A DNA stretch of 64,000 nt from Celeribacter ethanolicus (GCF_001550095.1 NZ_LRUC01000033.1:62001-126000), one strand, 5' to 3'. Numbered from the stretch's first letter, positions 25,448 through 34,357 are shown. The notes: generated from the letters alone by a model not told the origin. A program made the numbers and translations.

Positions 25448-26166
25448 TCGGACACCTCGACGTCGACCGACAGGCAGTAGCCGCCGCTTCTGATCGTCTT
25501 GATAATACGTGGACGGAGAATGTCGGGCTCGAGCTTTCGCCGAAGGCGCGAAATCTGGTTGTCAATTTTCCTGTCCAACGGACCAGCGGAAATGCCCTGA
25601 GAAAGATCTAGCAACTGATCGCGGCTCAACACCATCCGAGGGCGCTCCAGAAGGACCGTCAGCAGTTTGAATTCTGCGACCGTAAGAGCGGTCTCTTGTC
25701 CCGCGTCGTCGAGAAGCACCTGCCGGTCTACATCCAAGGTAAGGTGTGCAAAGCGGACTTTGCGGCCGCTCAGAGATCCGGTGAAGGCCTCTTTGTGCTC
25801 GCTTCTTCGCAGGACGGCTTTGATCCTCGCAAGGAGTTCGCGTGGATTAAACGGCTTGGGAAGATAATCGTCCGCACCGATCTCCAAACCGACAATACGG
25901 TCCGCATCTTCACCGAGCGCGGTTAACATGATGATCGGCAGTCGCCCTTCGCTTGACAGACGTTGGCAAACGGAAAGGCCATCCTCGCCAGGCATCATGA
26001 TATCCAGGACCAGTAGGTCGAAGCTTCCGACAGCCAGCTTCGCGTCCATCTCCGCCGCATCCTTGGCAGCGGTTGCTCGCATGCCATTCTTTTCCAGATA
26101 GCGGGTTACACTTTTCCGGATCTGTTCATGGTCATCCACGACGAGAATATGTGGCGCGTGTTGCAT
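25444..26166 (-). CDS. OmpR-family response regulator
   Basis: A 240-residue regulator: receiver domain (1-120) with phosphoacceptor Asp in LLVLDIMMPGEDG and Lys in DYLPKPFNPREL, then a winged-helix DNA-binding domain ending RKLEPDILRPRIIKTIRSGGYCLS. It is the first gene of the minus-strand run RR-HK-SHOCT-CcmF-G-H-I-Lgt, so the cytochrome and lipoprotein maturation genes probably respond to its signal. The divergent intergenic region carries the TTGTATC palindrome. Confidence 0.88.
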   Translation of the reverse strand: MQHAPHILVVDDHEQIRKSVTRYLEKNGMRATAAKDAAEMDAKLAVGSFDLLVLDIMMPGEDGLSVCQRLSSEGRLPIIMLTALGEDADRIVGLEIGADDYLPKPFNPRELLARIKAVLRRSEHKEAFTGSLSGRKVRFAHLTLDVDRQVLLDDAGQETALTVAEFKLLTVLLERPRMVLSRDQLLDLSQGISAGPLDRKIDNQISRLRRKLEPDILRPRIIKTIRSGGYCLSVDVEVSE

Positions 26167-26220
26167 GGGGCCCTTCTAAAGCATTGGAAATCAGACGGTC
26201 AGGTTCCTTTTTGTCGCCAA

Positions 26221-26258
26221 TTGTATCAGCCCCTGTCCATTGCGACAGACGGATACAA
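26221..26258. promoter_or_regulatory. Imperfect palindrome TTGTATC...GATACAA, candidate response-regulator operator
   Basis: TTGTATC (26221-26227) and GATACAA (26252-26258) form the outer arms, with CTGTC and GACAG as inner arms. Each half is thus TTGTATC-N(3-5)-TGTC read inward. It sits between the response regulator gene and the divergent EF-hand gene. The same heptamer occurs as a direct repeat at 7032-7048. Confidence 0.5.
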
Positions 26259-26334
26259 ATCCACGGGTGTACGTCCTTACATTCAAATGTTTGATGCCAA
26301 GTTGTATGAGGTCAAAAGAAGGAAAGGCTTCAAA

Positions 26335-26958
26335 ATGTCCTACTCAACAAAAGTTTCTACCGGTCTTCTGGTTGCCGTTCTCACAGCAGGTGCTGCGCTC
26401 GCCGATGACAGCCATCACCAAGCTGCGGGCGGTGAAAGCGTCTCTCCCAATGTACTTGCTCAACCGATGGCAGGGACGGGCGGGCCCGGAATGATGATGG
26501 GTGGCGGCATGATGGATCCCAGTCAGATGGCCGAGCATCTTCAGATGATGCACGGCATGATGCGCATGATGATGCAAATGCATTCGGGCATGATGAGCGG
26601 AAACGGCAGCATGATGGGACCAAGCACAACCGGTCAAGGTATGTTCCCGATGATGGGGGGCAACATGATGTCAATGTTCGATATGGATGGAAACGGCGCG
26701 GTGTCTCCCGAAGAGGCGCATGAGGGCCTTCAGTCGATGCTGTCGGACTATGACGCCGACGGTAATGGCACGCTCTCGATTGACGAATTCGCGTCGCTTC
26801 ACGCCAAGGCGATGCGCGAGACCATGGTCGATCGTTTCCAGATGCTTGATGCTGATGGCGACGGCCAGATTTCTCAAGGCGAAATGGTCGCCCCTGCCGA
26901 CAACATGGCACAGGGTATGGCCGCAAATCCCGGAATGATGACGGACGAAGACAACTGA
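26335..26958 (+). CDS. Exported methionine-rich EF-hand protein
   Basis: A 207-residue exported protein (signal 1-22). The middle (about 50-120) is packed with Met: GMMMGGGMM, MMHGMMRMMMQMHSGMM and MFPMMGGNMMSMF. The C-terminal half has three EF-hand loops, DMDGNGAVSPEE, DYDADGNGTLSIDE and DADGDGQISQGE, with the Asp positions intact. The Met clusters suggest Cu(I) binding and the loops Ca(II) binding. A periplasmic copper sponge is the likeliest role. The ATG at 26335 has a strong AAGGAAAGG site; the longer frame lacks a signal. It is the first gene of the plus-strand operon that is divergent from the two-component system. Confidence 0.78.
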   Translation: MSYSTKVSTGLLVAVLTAGAALADDSHHQAAGGESVSPNVLAQPMAGTGGPGMMMGGGMMDPSQMAEHLQMMHGMMRMMMQMHSGMMSGNGSMMGPSTTGQGMFPMMGGNMMSMFDMDGNGAVSPEEAHEGLQSMLSDYDADGNGTLSIDEFASLHAKAMRETMVDRFQMLDADGDGQISQGEMVAPADNMAQGMAANPGMMTDEDN

Positions 26959-27047
26959 ACCCCGTCGTTCAGAAATTCCCCATTCAGGTAAGCCCGTCAA
27001 CGGTTCGGTGCTTTGGGTTTGCCTGAACAAGATCGAGAGGGCTCAAA

Positions 27048-27434
27048 ATGAGTTATACCTACAACAGACATCTGCCCAATACGGCGATTGATGATGCGGA
27101 GATGCGCCTGCGCGAAGCCCTGAAAGAAAAGGGATTTGGTGTACTGACCGAAATCGACGTACAGGCAACAATGAAGAAAAAGATTGACCGCGACATGGAT
27201 GGATACCGCATTCTGGGTGCGTGCAACCCTCATATGGCATGGGAGGCCATTGGGCTGGAGCCCCGTATAGGATCGATGCTGCCTTGCAATGTGATCTTGC
27301 GGACGGTCGAAAACGGCACTGAAATCAGCGCTGTTGATCCAGTGGCTTCGATGGCCGCTGTCGAGAATGAGAAGCTGCACGAAGTCGCCGCGCAGGTGCG
27401 CGATATGCTGCGATCTGCGGTTGATAATGCATAA
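27048..27434 (+). CDS. DUF302 family protein
   Basis: A 128-residue cytosolic protein of the DUF302 family: LREALKEKGFGVLTEIDVQATM, the ILGACNPHMAWEAI motif with a conserved Cys-Asn-Pro, and a final helix. The family is common in sulfur and metal clusters; no reaction is established. GAGAGGG before the ATG is a good ribosome site. It lies between the EF-hand and rhodanese genes, all on one strand. Confidence 0.82.
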   Translation: MSYTYNRHLPNTAIDDAEMRLREALKEKGFGVLTEIDVQATMKKKIDRDMDGYRILGACNPHMAWEAIGLEPRIGSMLPCNVILRTVENGTEISAVDPVASMAAVENEKLHEVAAQVRDMLRSAVDNA

Positions 27435-27455
27435 ACTAAACTGAGGAGGCAGACC

Positions 27456-27917
27456 ATGCTGAGCCGCCGTCAAACTTTTGGCCTGTTCGCATCGAGCACC
27501 TTGCTTGCCTATTCGCCAGCTTGGGCTGACAACCATGACGTATGGGCGCTCGATACTCTCCATGATGCGCTGAAAAGCGATTTGGCAAGGCTTGTGGACA
27601 TCCGCAGACCCGAGGAATGGCAAGATACCGGCGTCGCGGAGGGGGCGTGGCCAATCGACATGACCCATCCGCGGTTCGGGGAGCGCCTCTTCGACGCCCG
27701 CGATCTTGCTGCGGGACGCCCGGTCGCCCTGATTTGTCGGACCGGCCATCGCTCAGGTCTCGTAATGAGCAAGTTGCGTGAAGCGAAAGCTGCCGGCTTT
27801 GTTGACGCCGTAGGCGGGATGCTTGGCGCCCCGGGGAGATCCGGCTGGATCGAGCAAGGTCTGCCGACAGTAACAAGAGAAGCCGCACTGGCCGCCCTCC
27901 CAAGTGAGCTAGCGTGA
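27456..27917 (+). CDS. Exported rhodanese-like protein
   Basis: A 153-residue protein with a signal peptide (1-25) and a rhodanese domain: VDIRRPEEWQDTGVAEGA at the N side and the active-site loop LICRTGHRS with the catalytic Cys (about residue 95). Periplasmic rhodaneses may transfer sulfur or bind thiols; a sink for Cu(I) thiolate is conceivable. GAGGAGG precedes the ATG. It is 15 bp before the multicopper oxidase gene and probably shares its transcript. Confidence 0.82.
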   Translation: MLSRRQTFGLFASSTLLAYSPAWADNHDVWALDTLHDALKSDLARLVDIRRPEEWQDTGVAEGAWPIDMTHPRFGERLFDARDLAAGRPVALICRTGHRSGLVMSKLREAKAAGFVDAVGGMLGAPGRSGWIEQGLPTVTREAALAALPSELA

Positions 27918-27932
27918 GACACAAGCTATACC

Positions 27933-29381
27933 ATGACAAATCGTAGAGCCTTCATCGCCGGCTTGGCTGGCCTGCCGTTCGCCACAGGTCCGCTGGCGGC
28001 CATCGCACAGGGGAGTGTCAGGGCGTTGGCTATGCCACCATTGCTCGACGCAACCCGCGATCGGCATTTCCGTCTGACTGCCCAAAAGGGCAAGACCGAT
28101 TTTACAGGACTGGGCGGCGGTGAGACCTGGGGGTTCAACCAATCCTTTTTGGGGCCTACGCTACGTCTTCCCGCAGGAGCTTCGACGCAAGCACAGATCG
28201 ACAATACGCTGTCAGAGAAAATCTCGGTGCACTGGCACGGTATGCTGATACCCGGCGAAGTTGACGGCGGCCCACACCAGACCATTGAACCGGGCACGAC
28301 TTGGTTTCCCGAACTGGATCTGACACAACCACCCGCTACTCTTTGGTACCACTCGCACGTTCATGGTGACACCGGACGACAAGTTCAAAGGGGATTGGCC
28401 GGTGTGATCCACGTTGATGACGGTCGGGACGATGCTCGGGGTCTCCCGATCTCATACGGCGTCGATGATTTGACCTTGGTTCTGCAAGACCGCCGGTTCG
28501 ACCGGCAGGGCCGCATCGATTATGGCCTGTCTATGCCAGATCAGATGATGGGTTTCATGGGCAATGTCATTCTTGTTAACGGTCAGCTAGGCACCCAGGC
28601 TGTCGTCCCTCGCGGTATTGTCCGTTTGCGCTTGCTCAACGGCTCGAACGCGAGGATTTATCCCCTATCGTTTTCTGACCGTCGCGAGATGCACCTCATC
28701 GCGACGGACAGTGGCTATCTCAATCAACCTGTCGCCATTGAGTCCCTCGTGATCGCTCCCGGCGAACGATACGAAGTCCTCGTCGATTTTTCGGGAGGAG
28801 AGGCTGGCACGCTGGTATCCTCTGCAAATCCCAATCAGATGATGGGTGGGATGATGGGCGGCGCGAGCACTGCTGGGGGGAGCTTCGTAGTTGTACCCTT
28901 TGGTGTGGATGCGAGACTTCCTGCCCGCATTCTGGAAATACCCGCCGACTTGGGCGGCGTCCTGCCTGACGGTGAGGCCCGATCAGTCAATACACGTCAG
29001 ATCACACTCGATATGCCAATGGGGATGGGCATGATGATGCGTAGGTCGAATGATCGGTTTGCGATCAATGGGCAGTCCTTCGACATGGGGAGGATAGACT
29101 TGTCTCTTTCGAAGGGGGCGACCGAGATTTGGCAAGTCTCCTCAAACATGATGATGCACCCGTTTCATGTTCATGGCGTGAGGTTTCAGGTGCTCGCCGA
29201 AAACGGAAAGAAACCAAGCATACAAAATTCTGGCTGGAAGGATACCGTGCTCGTAAATGGCCGAGTCGATATCCTGGTCAGCTTTGAGCAGACGGCAGAT
29301 CGCGCCAATCCCTTCATGTATCACTGTCACATCCTTGAACACGAAGATGGAGGAATGATGGCGCAGTTCACGGTCACATGA
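27933..29381 (+). CDS. Multicopper oxidase, CueO type
   Basis: A 482-residue Tat-exported oxidase (NRRAFIAGLAG). Copper clusters: HWHG (100-103), HSHVHG, MMHPFHVHG and HCHILEH (464-470). Met-rich stretches (NQMMGGMMGG and MPMGMGMMM) lie where CueO has its Met-rich lid over the substrate copper. This indicates a cuprous oxidase. It differs from the shorter enzyme at 2495-3889, which lacks the Met insertions. Its stop overlaps the next start (ATGA). Confidence 0.9.
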   Translation: MTNRRAFIAGLAGLPFATGPLAAIAQGSVRALAMPPLLDATRDRHFRLTAQKGKTDFTGLGGGETWGFNQSFLGPTLRLPAGASTQAQIDNTLSEKISVHWHGMLIPGEVDGGPHQTIEPGTTWFPELDLTQPPATLWYHSHVHGDTGRQVQRGLAGVIHVDDGRDDARGLPISYGVDDLTLVLQDRRFDRQGRIDYGLSMPDQMMGFMGNVILVNGQLGTQAVVPRGIVRLRLLNGSNARIYPLSFSDRREMHLIATDSGYLNQPVAIESLVIAPGERYEVLVDFSGGEAGTLVSSANPNQMMGGMMGGASTAGGSFVVVPFGVDARLPARILEIPADLGGVLPDGEARSVNTRQITLDMPMGMGMMMRRSNDRFAINGQSFDMGRIDLSLSKGATEIWQVSSNMMMHPFHVHGVRFQVLAENGKKPSIQNSGWKDTVLVNGRVDILVSFEQTADRANPFMYHCHILEHEDGGMMAQFTVT

Positions 29382-30070
29382 TCGTGCAAGCATGGGGATA
29401 TGGTCGCCTGATTGGTTGTTTGGCGATAGCAACAGTTCTGTCTCTTGCAGCTTTCGGTTTTTTTTCGGGCACGGTTTCTCTGAGCAATCTTGGGGTCGCC
29501 TTTTCACAGGCTGAAGTGCAGCGCCATATTGAAAATGCCGGAGCCGTTGGCCCCCTCGCGGTTATTGCACTCATGGCCCTCGCGATTGTCGCAAGCCCCA
29601 TACCGAGCGCACCAATCGCACTTGCCGCCGGGGCTGCATTTGGTCACTATCTCGGAGCCGCCTACGTAGCCATAGGCTCGGAGCTCGGTGCTACAATCGC
29701 ATTTGTCTTCGCGCGAAAACTCGGTCGAAGCACAGTTCGGCGTTTTTTGGGTAAGTATTCAGAGTTCGGGCTGTTGGGGTCGCAAAAGGCTCTGATGTTA
29801 TCAGTGTTTGCGTCCCGCCTGCTTCCATTCGTTTCTTTCGATGCAATCAGCTATGTTGCGGGCTTGAGCCAACTTCATCTATGGCGCTTCATGCTGGCAA
29901 CTTTTGCCGGGATTTTGCCGGCGAGTTTTGTTCTTGCCCATTTTGGAGCTGTGGCCATGTCAGGGGATTGGGGAACGGCTGAATGGATCACGATAGGACT
30001 TGGGGTTGTGACAGCACTGCCTTTTGTCTTTTTGACCCTCAAAAATAGAAAGCAGATCGACGATGAATAG
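29378..30070 (+). CDS. TVP38/TMEM64 (DedA-like) family membrane protein
   Basis: A 230-residue protein with about six hydrophobic segments and the SNARE-associated/VTT domain features: SPIPSAPIALAAGAAFG, GSELGATIAFVFARKLGRS and the re-entrant ASRLLPFVSFDAISYVAGL. Relatives act as lipid scramblases or undecaprenyl-phosphate flippases; some are linked to selenite and metal stress. The start overlaps the oxidase stop (ATGA) and its end overlaps the permease start by 8 bases, so it is clearly part of this operon. Confidence 0.8.
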   Translation: MIVQAWGYGRLIGCLAIATVLSLAAFGFFSGTVSLSNLGVAFSQAEVQRHIENAGAVGPLAVIALMALAIVASPIPSAPIALAAGAAFGHYLGAAYVAIGSELGATIAFVFARKLGRSTVRRFLGKYSEFGLLGSQKALMLSVFASRLLPFVSFDAISYVAGLSQLHLWRFMLATFAGILPASFVLAHFGAVAMSGDWGTAEWITIGLGVVTALPFVFLTLKNRKQIDDE

Positions 30071-31385
30071 CGACTATAAAGCGGGCAGCATTTCTCTTTG
30101 GGATGCCGTCGCCATGGGGACTGGTGTCATGATTGGCGCCGGAATTCTGGCACTCACAGGCCAAATTGCGGAACTGGCCGGCCCTACCTTTCCACTTGTG
30201 TTCATCGTTGGAGCCATCGTTACAGCCTTCAGCGCTTACACTTACATAAGAATGTCCAATGCCTACCCGTCAGCTGGCGGAATTGGAATGATCCTGCAAA
30301 AGGCCTATGGACCAACCGCCGTAGCCGCTGCAGCGGCTTTGCTTATGGCTCTGTCAATGGTCATTAACGAAAGCCTAGTCGCACGGACCTTCGCAAACTA
30401 TTTGCTCCGTGGACTGGGCATTGCACCAGATGGCTTACTGGTTCCGGCAATAGGCGTTGCTCTCATTATCGCAGCCTATGTCGTCAACATCTCGGGCAAC
30501 CGCTCTGTAGGCTGGATTTCCCAGTTGCTCGCGGTACTGAAGGTTGGCGGTATCACTCTGTTTGGGATCTCTGCGCTTTGGGCCGGCGGGTTTACTTTTG
30601 GCACAACAGGAGATGGAACAGCTTCACAGGGTCTCAGCGGATTTGTTGGTGCCACAGCGTTGGCAATTCTGGCATTCAAAGGGTTCACGACAATCACCAA
30701 CAGCGGCGCCGAGATAGTGGACCCACACCGCAACATCGGACGCGCGATCATCATTTCATTGGCGGTCTGCGTAGTGGTGTATCTCTTGGTAGCATTTGCG
30801 GTGGGAAGCAGCTTGCCGCTTGGCAAGATCGTCGAAGCAAAAGACTATGCGCTCGCGGAAGCGGCAGCACCGTCCCTTGGGGAAACGGGCTTCTATCTGA
30901 CCGTCGCGCTCGCTTTGATCGCAACTGCATCAGGCGTGATTGCCAGCATCTTTGCGGTATCTCGTATGTTGGCAATGCTGACAGAGATGAAATTGATCCC
31001 GCACAGTCATTTTGGGATGTCAGGCGGAGTCCGCGACCATACACTGATCTACACAGTAGTGATTGCGAGCCTGCTGACCATTCTCTTCGACGTTAGCCGA
31101 ATAGCGTCGATGGGGGCCTTCTTTTACCTTGTAATGGATATGGTTATTCACTGGGGAGTGTACCGAAACCTTAGGGCCGAGCTTTCTGCGCATGGATGGA
31201 TCATGTTGACTGCAATCGGTCTCGACGCGATCGTGCTTGCCGTATTCGCTTCACTAAAGTGGCAGAGCGATCCAATGATTGTAGTGGTCGCATTCGCGAT
31301 CATGGCTTGTGTATTGATCTTTGAGCATTGGTTTCTTCAGCGCACAAAAACCGAGCCACATCAACATGATCACAATGGGCATTGA
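30063..31385 (+). CDS. APC-family amino acid/cation permease
   Basis: A 440-residue transporter with 12 predicted helices. The first helix carries the APC motif GTGVMIGAGILALTG, where the unwound GxG segment binds the substrate amine. The last segment ends in a His-rich tail (EPHQHDHNGH), unusual for the family and able to bind metal. It is the last gene of the EF-hand/oxidase operon. The substrate is unknown; an amino acid that chelates copper, such as histidine, is a guess. Confidence 0.8.
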   Translation: MNSDYKAGSISLWDAVAMGTGVMIGAGILALTGQIAELAGPTFPLVFIVGAIVTAFSAYTYIRMSNAYPSAGGIGMILQKAYGPTAVAAAAALLMALSMVINESLVARTFANYLLRGLGIAPDGLLVPAIGVALIIAAYVVNISGNRSVGWISQLLAVLKVGGITLFGISALWAGGFTFGTTGDGTASQGLSGFVGATALAILAFKGFTTITNSGAEIVDPHRNIGRAIIISLAVCVVVYLLVAFAVGSSLPLGKIVEAKDYALAEAAAPSLGETGFYLTVALALIATASGVIASIFAVSRMLAMLTEMKLIPHSHFGMSGGVRDHTLIYTVVIASLLTILFDVSRIASMGAFFYLVMDMVIHWGVYRNLRAELSAHGWIMLTAIGLDAIVLAVFASLKWQSDPMIVVVAFAIMACVLIFEHWFLQRTKTEPHQHDHNGH

Positions 31386-31593
31386 GTGCTCGCGTGATGA
31401 CCAGGTATCGAAGCAGTAATTCTTAGCGCTTCCAACATTCAAATTGGTCGGGTTTGAGCGATTTTGAGACCCACTTTGCCGATGTGTAGGACTACTTTCG
31501 TTGCCTCGATGGCGGGCGCCAACGCGCGTTTCACGAGGTCAGTGAAGACTATGGAAGACTGGTCGAGCCATTGAAATGAGGAAACGCAAGGGC

Positions 31594-31914
31594 TTAACCG
31601 CCGTCGAGATCCTCGTAGTAGACGAGCGCGGGCATGTTGCGGCGCTGATGCACGATGCGCAGGATGACTGCCGCCCCATCCGCCGCATCTAGCCGCTTGT
31701 AGAAGATCACGTGACGTTGGCAGTTGACGGACCGCAACCCCGGAACGAAGAGACTCCTGTCCCGACCCCGGTCGGGATCCCCGGTGATCTGCTCGAAGGC
31801 GTTGACCAACTGGCGGTAATAGACGAGCCATTGGTCCCTACCCCAAGTTTCGACGGTGTAGGCACGGATCTCTTCAAGGTCGGCCCTGGCCCGACCGGAA
31901 AGTCGAATAATCAT
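31594..31914 (-). CDS. parE: ParE/RelE-family toxin
   Basis: A 106-residue toxin of the RelE/ParE superfamily: SGRARADLEEIRAYTVETWG at the start and the FYKRLDAADGAAVILRIVHQRRN core are typical of ParE, which acts on DNA gyrase. It lies 5 bp after the antitoxin gene on the same strand. The pair stabilises the plasmid or the segment by killing cells that lose it. It sits at the boundary between the copper region and an accessory stretch. Confidence 0.85.
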   Translation of the reverse strand: MIIRLSGRARADLEEIRAYTVETWGRDQWLVYYRQLVNAFEQITGDPDRGRDRSLFVPGLRSVNCQRHVIFYKRLDAADGAAVILRIVHQRRNMPALVYYEDLDGG

Positions 31915-31919
31915 ATGGG

Positions 31920-32162
31920 TCAGCGATCAAATGCATCCGGTTCGAAGGCATGAGCATCGAACTCGGCGAAATCCCCATTTTCGGCCAGGGTGGCTGCCAT
32001 CTCGAGGTCGGCCTTTAGGGCGTAGAACTGCCGCGCGCCGTCCTTCTCCATCAGCATCCTCACGCCGGCGCGCACGACTTCGCTCAGATTGGCGTAAGCG
32101 CCGGACTCGATCTGCGCCTGCACATATTTCTGCATCGGTTCGGTCAGGTGGACGTTTGGCAT
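31920..32162 (-). CDS. parD: ParD-family antitoxin
   Basis: An 80-residue ribbon-helix-helix antitoxin: VHLTEPMQKYVQAQIESGAYANLSEVVRAGVRML is the DNA-binding part, and the acidic C-terminus (FAEFDAHAFEPDAFDR) would wrap the toxin. It precedes the toxin, as in classical parDE. It probably represses its own promoter. AGGAGAG-like bases precede the ATG. Confidence 0.86.
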   Translation of the reverse strand: MPNVHLTEPMQKYVQAQIESGAYANLSEVVRAGVRMLMEKDGARQFYALKADLEMAATLAENGDFAEFDAHAFEPDAFDR

Positions 32163-32623
32163 CAGACTCTCCTATCCATGCTCAATCGTATCAGATACTG
32201 ACATAAATCTTCAAGGTCATGTTCGGTCCCAACATAGGCTCGTTGCTCCACCCCGTCCTTCTGCGCCCGGATTCCCGCCGGGGAACCAGGCGAGACAGTT
32301 TTCCGTTCTGCCATTCCCGAGACCATGAGCGCTGCGACTCGCCGTGTGACGGGCTCATGCGGCCTGTTCTTCCATGACCGCTTTCGTGGCCGCATTGAAA
32401 TGCCATATTTGTATTTGGTTACAGATATTTGAGTGAAAGTTAACATGAAAGAGGTCCGCAATTTTGGCCACTTTCAAGACGCCGAAGCAGCCAGAACCGA
32501 CGTCAGTTCTTGGAAGCCATCAAGCTAGACAAGCGAACAATCGCACGCAACCATCAATCAAATCTCCTTGCTATCATTAATGTTGTTTCGTATCGCTGCA
32601 CCATTATAGATGGAGTCGGCATC
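32163..32623. other. Stretch without a recognised gene
   Basis: About 460 bp between the antitoxin and an exported protein gene. A minus-strand open frame (99 codons, 32461-32162) crosses it but has no credible ribosome site or family match, so I do not call it. The promoter of the parDE pair must lie near 32165-32230, where a GTATCAGATAC dyad is visible. Confidence 0.4.
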
Positions 32624-33277
32624 ATGAAGCACGTGATCCACGGCGTGGCAACAGCCACGGCAATAAGCATATCCGGACTAATGGCCTCGTCAGCTCCGGC
32701 TCAGGCCTATCAGGTGGATTGTGCGATCCTCCTCTGCCTTGCGGGCGGTTGGCCTGCCTCTGCGCCCTGCGCGCATGCCAGAGCGGTCTTCATTCGGCGG
32801 ATCACGCCATGGCCGATCGAGCCGCCCTTACAAATCTGGCGGTGCCCAATGGGTGTGTCGTTCAAAGACCCCAGTCCAATGTCGCCTATGGAACGCCTTT
32901 ATGACATCACGTTCCGCGATCCGCCCGAACCGCAGGAATCGACTCCTATGCCCCTTGTCCGCGTCCAAGCGGATGAACAAGCCGACATCGACATCTCGGG
33001 CGACGCCTTTGATTTCGTGCGCAGCATACGGGTCTATCACATCCAGTATCGCCAGCACGAAAACCGAGATGGCGACTGCAATCGCAGCGACTCGACGCGA
33101 TTGGGGTCCTACGGCGTGCAGGGCGACTACCGATGGACAAGATCCACCGTGGGCCAGGTGCCAGCCGCATCTGGCCTGAGCATCCCGAATGGATGTGGCA
33201 GCTACTTTTACCGTTCCGTCTTCGTCGACTGGCGTGATCACGCCGGGAACTATGGTTCTGAAGAAGTTCGCTACTGA
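32624..33277 (+). CDS. Exported protein of unknown function
   Basis: A 217-residue protein with a clear signal peptide (cleaved about residue 27, APAQA). The mature protein starts YQVDCAILLCLAGGWPASAPC, a cysteine pattern I associate with small exported proteins encoded on alphaproteobacterial plasmids and integrative elements near transfer genes. The C-terminal half has several aromatic and Asp-rich strands. No enzyme motif is visible. GGAG before the ATG at 32624 supports the start. It is followed by a strong hairpin. Confidence 0.6.
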   Translation: MKHVIHGVATATAISISGLMASSAPAQAYQVDCAILLCLAGGWPASAPCAHARAVFIRRITPWPIEPPLQIWRCPMGVSFKDPSPMSPMERLYDITFRDPPEPQESTPMPLVRVQADEQADIDISGDAFDFVRSIRVYHIQYRQHENRDGDCNRSDSTRLGSYGVQGDYRWTRSTVGQVPAASGLSIPNGCGSYFYRSVFVDWRDHAGNYGSEEVRY

Positions 33278-33285
33278 CAAAATCT

Positions 33286-33307
33286 GCGCGCGGTTTTTAC
33301 CGCGCGC
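33286..33307 (+). terminator. GC-rich hairpin after the exported protein gene
   Basis: Perfect 9-bp stem (33286-33294 with 33299-33307) closing a TTTT loop. It lies 9 bp after the stop codon. There is no T-run after the stem, so termination may be weak or Rho-assisted. Confidence 0.5.
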
Positions 33308-33514
33308 GTCCTGACAACCCCGCACGGAAGGCTGTGCAAAACCCCCGAAAAGGAGACGACGCCAGACCGTGAAGCCTGACGCCGTGCTAGAAAACTCCGT
33401 GAACAAGAGTTTCCTAGCGCACCGCTAAAACACCTGCAACCAGCAAAGTTGTTTTGCTGGCAAGAATGTTGTTGTCTCACGACATGGCGTCGGATCTCCA
33501 AGGAGACCTCGACC

Positions 33515-34357
33515 ATGGAACCTACGACCGGCCTGATCCTGCGACGGATCACGCAGACAAATCTCTCTGTTGCAGCGCACAAGCTTGCCACCCTCATCCT
33601 CGATGCCATCGCCTGGAAGGATGGCTACAACGGTTTGTCGCGCGGAACGGCAGCCTTCACCCTCTCGGCCCTGGCGGAGAAGATGGGTGTCTCACGGCAG
33701 TATCTTGCGGTTCTTCTGAGCGAACTTGAGGCTTCGGAGTTGCAGCTCGAGCGGGCGAAGCCGAATGGCAAGTTCGCGCCCTGGATCTTTCGGTTTTCCG
33801 CTTTCGACGAGGAGAGTGAAACCCATGATCTCGTGTCAGGTGAAGGCGACACATCACTATCTAGAGATAATAAAAACAAAACTATCTTCTCAGGGCTGAT
33901 CGATATCACCACGAGTTCGAACGTTTTTCAGACAAGTTGGGCGGAGCTCATCAAAGCAGCGAAGGCCACGTTGCCCTGCTGGAACATCGACACCCAGGTC
34001 ATCTGGGATCGCTTCCTTGCCTTCAACCGGTCCCGAGGCAACGGCAGGGTGCCGGCCGGCTTCCTGCTTGGCTTCATGCGCCGATGGCGAAATTCGTGGG
34101 GAACTCCAACTCGTCCCGCGGTCAAGCCGCCCGCGAGACCAATAACGGATCCCAAAGAGCGCGAATTGCTGAGACAGATGCAAGCCGCACCAACTGCGAA
34201 CCGCCAGTTCCACGCGTCCGACTTGTGTCGCTTGATCGGACACGCTGCCTACGAAGCGCGGGTACTCGATGTGATCCGCAAGTTTGGGTGCCAGAGGTTT
34301 TCAGCAACCTTGGCGGTGCACGGACGAGCGGTGCTGGAAGGGGAGATATCCCGGTAG
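33515..34357 (+). CDS. Winged-helix plasmid accessory/replication-like protein
   Basis: A 280-residue cytosolic protein. The N-terminal part (about 10-90) is a helix-turn-helix domain (SRGTAAFTLSALAEKMGVSRQYLAVLLSELE), similar in layout to plasmid replication or helper proteins. A basic central region (FMRRWRNSWG) and a C-terminal domain with a single Cys pair follow. No specific family is certain. The ATG at 33515 has AAGGAGA upstream. It stands alone between two intergenic stretches. Confidence 0.55.
   Translation: MEPTTGLILRRITQTNLSVAAHKLATLILDAIAWKDGYNGLSRGTAAFTLSALAEKMGVSRQYLAVLLSELEASELQLERAKPNGKFAPWIFRFSAFDEESETHDLVSGEGDTSLSRDNKNKTIFSGLIDITTSSNVFQTSWAELIKAAKATLPCWNIDTQVIWDRFLAFNRSRGNGRVPAGFLLGFMRRWRNSWGTPTRPAVKPPARPITDPKERELLRQMQAAPTANRQFHASDLCRLIGHAAYEARVLDVIRKFGCQRFSATLAVHGRAVLEGEISR

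Noticed and set aside
32162-32461. Possible minus-strand gene before parD (99 codons)
   Set aside because: No ribosome site, no recognisable domain, and competing equally long frames in the same stretch.
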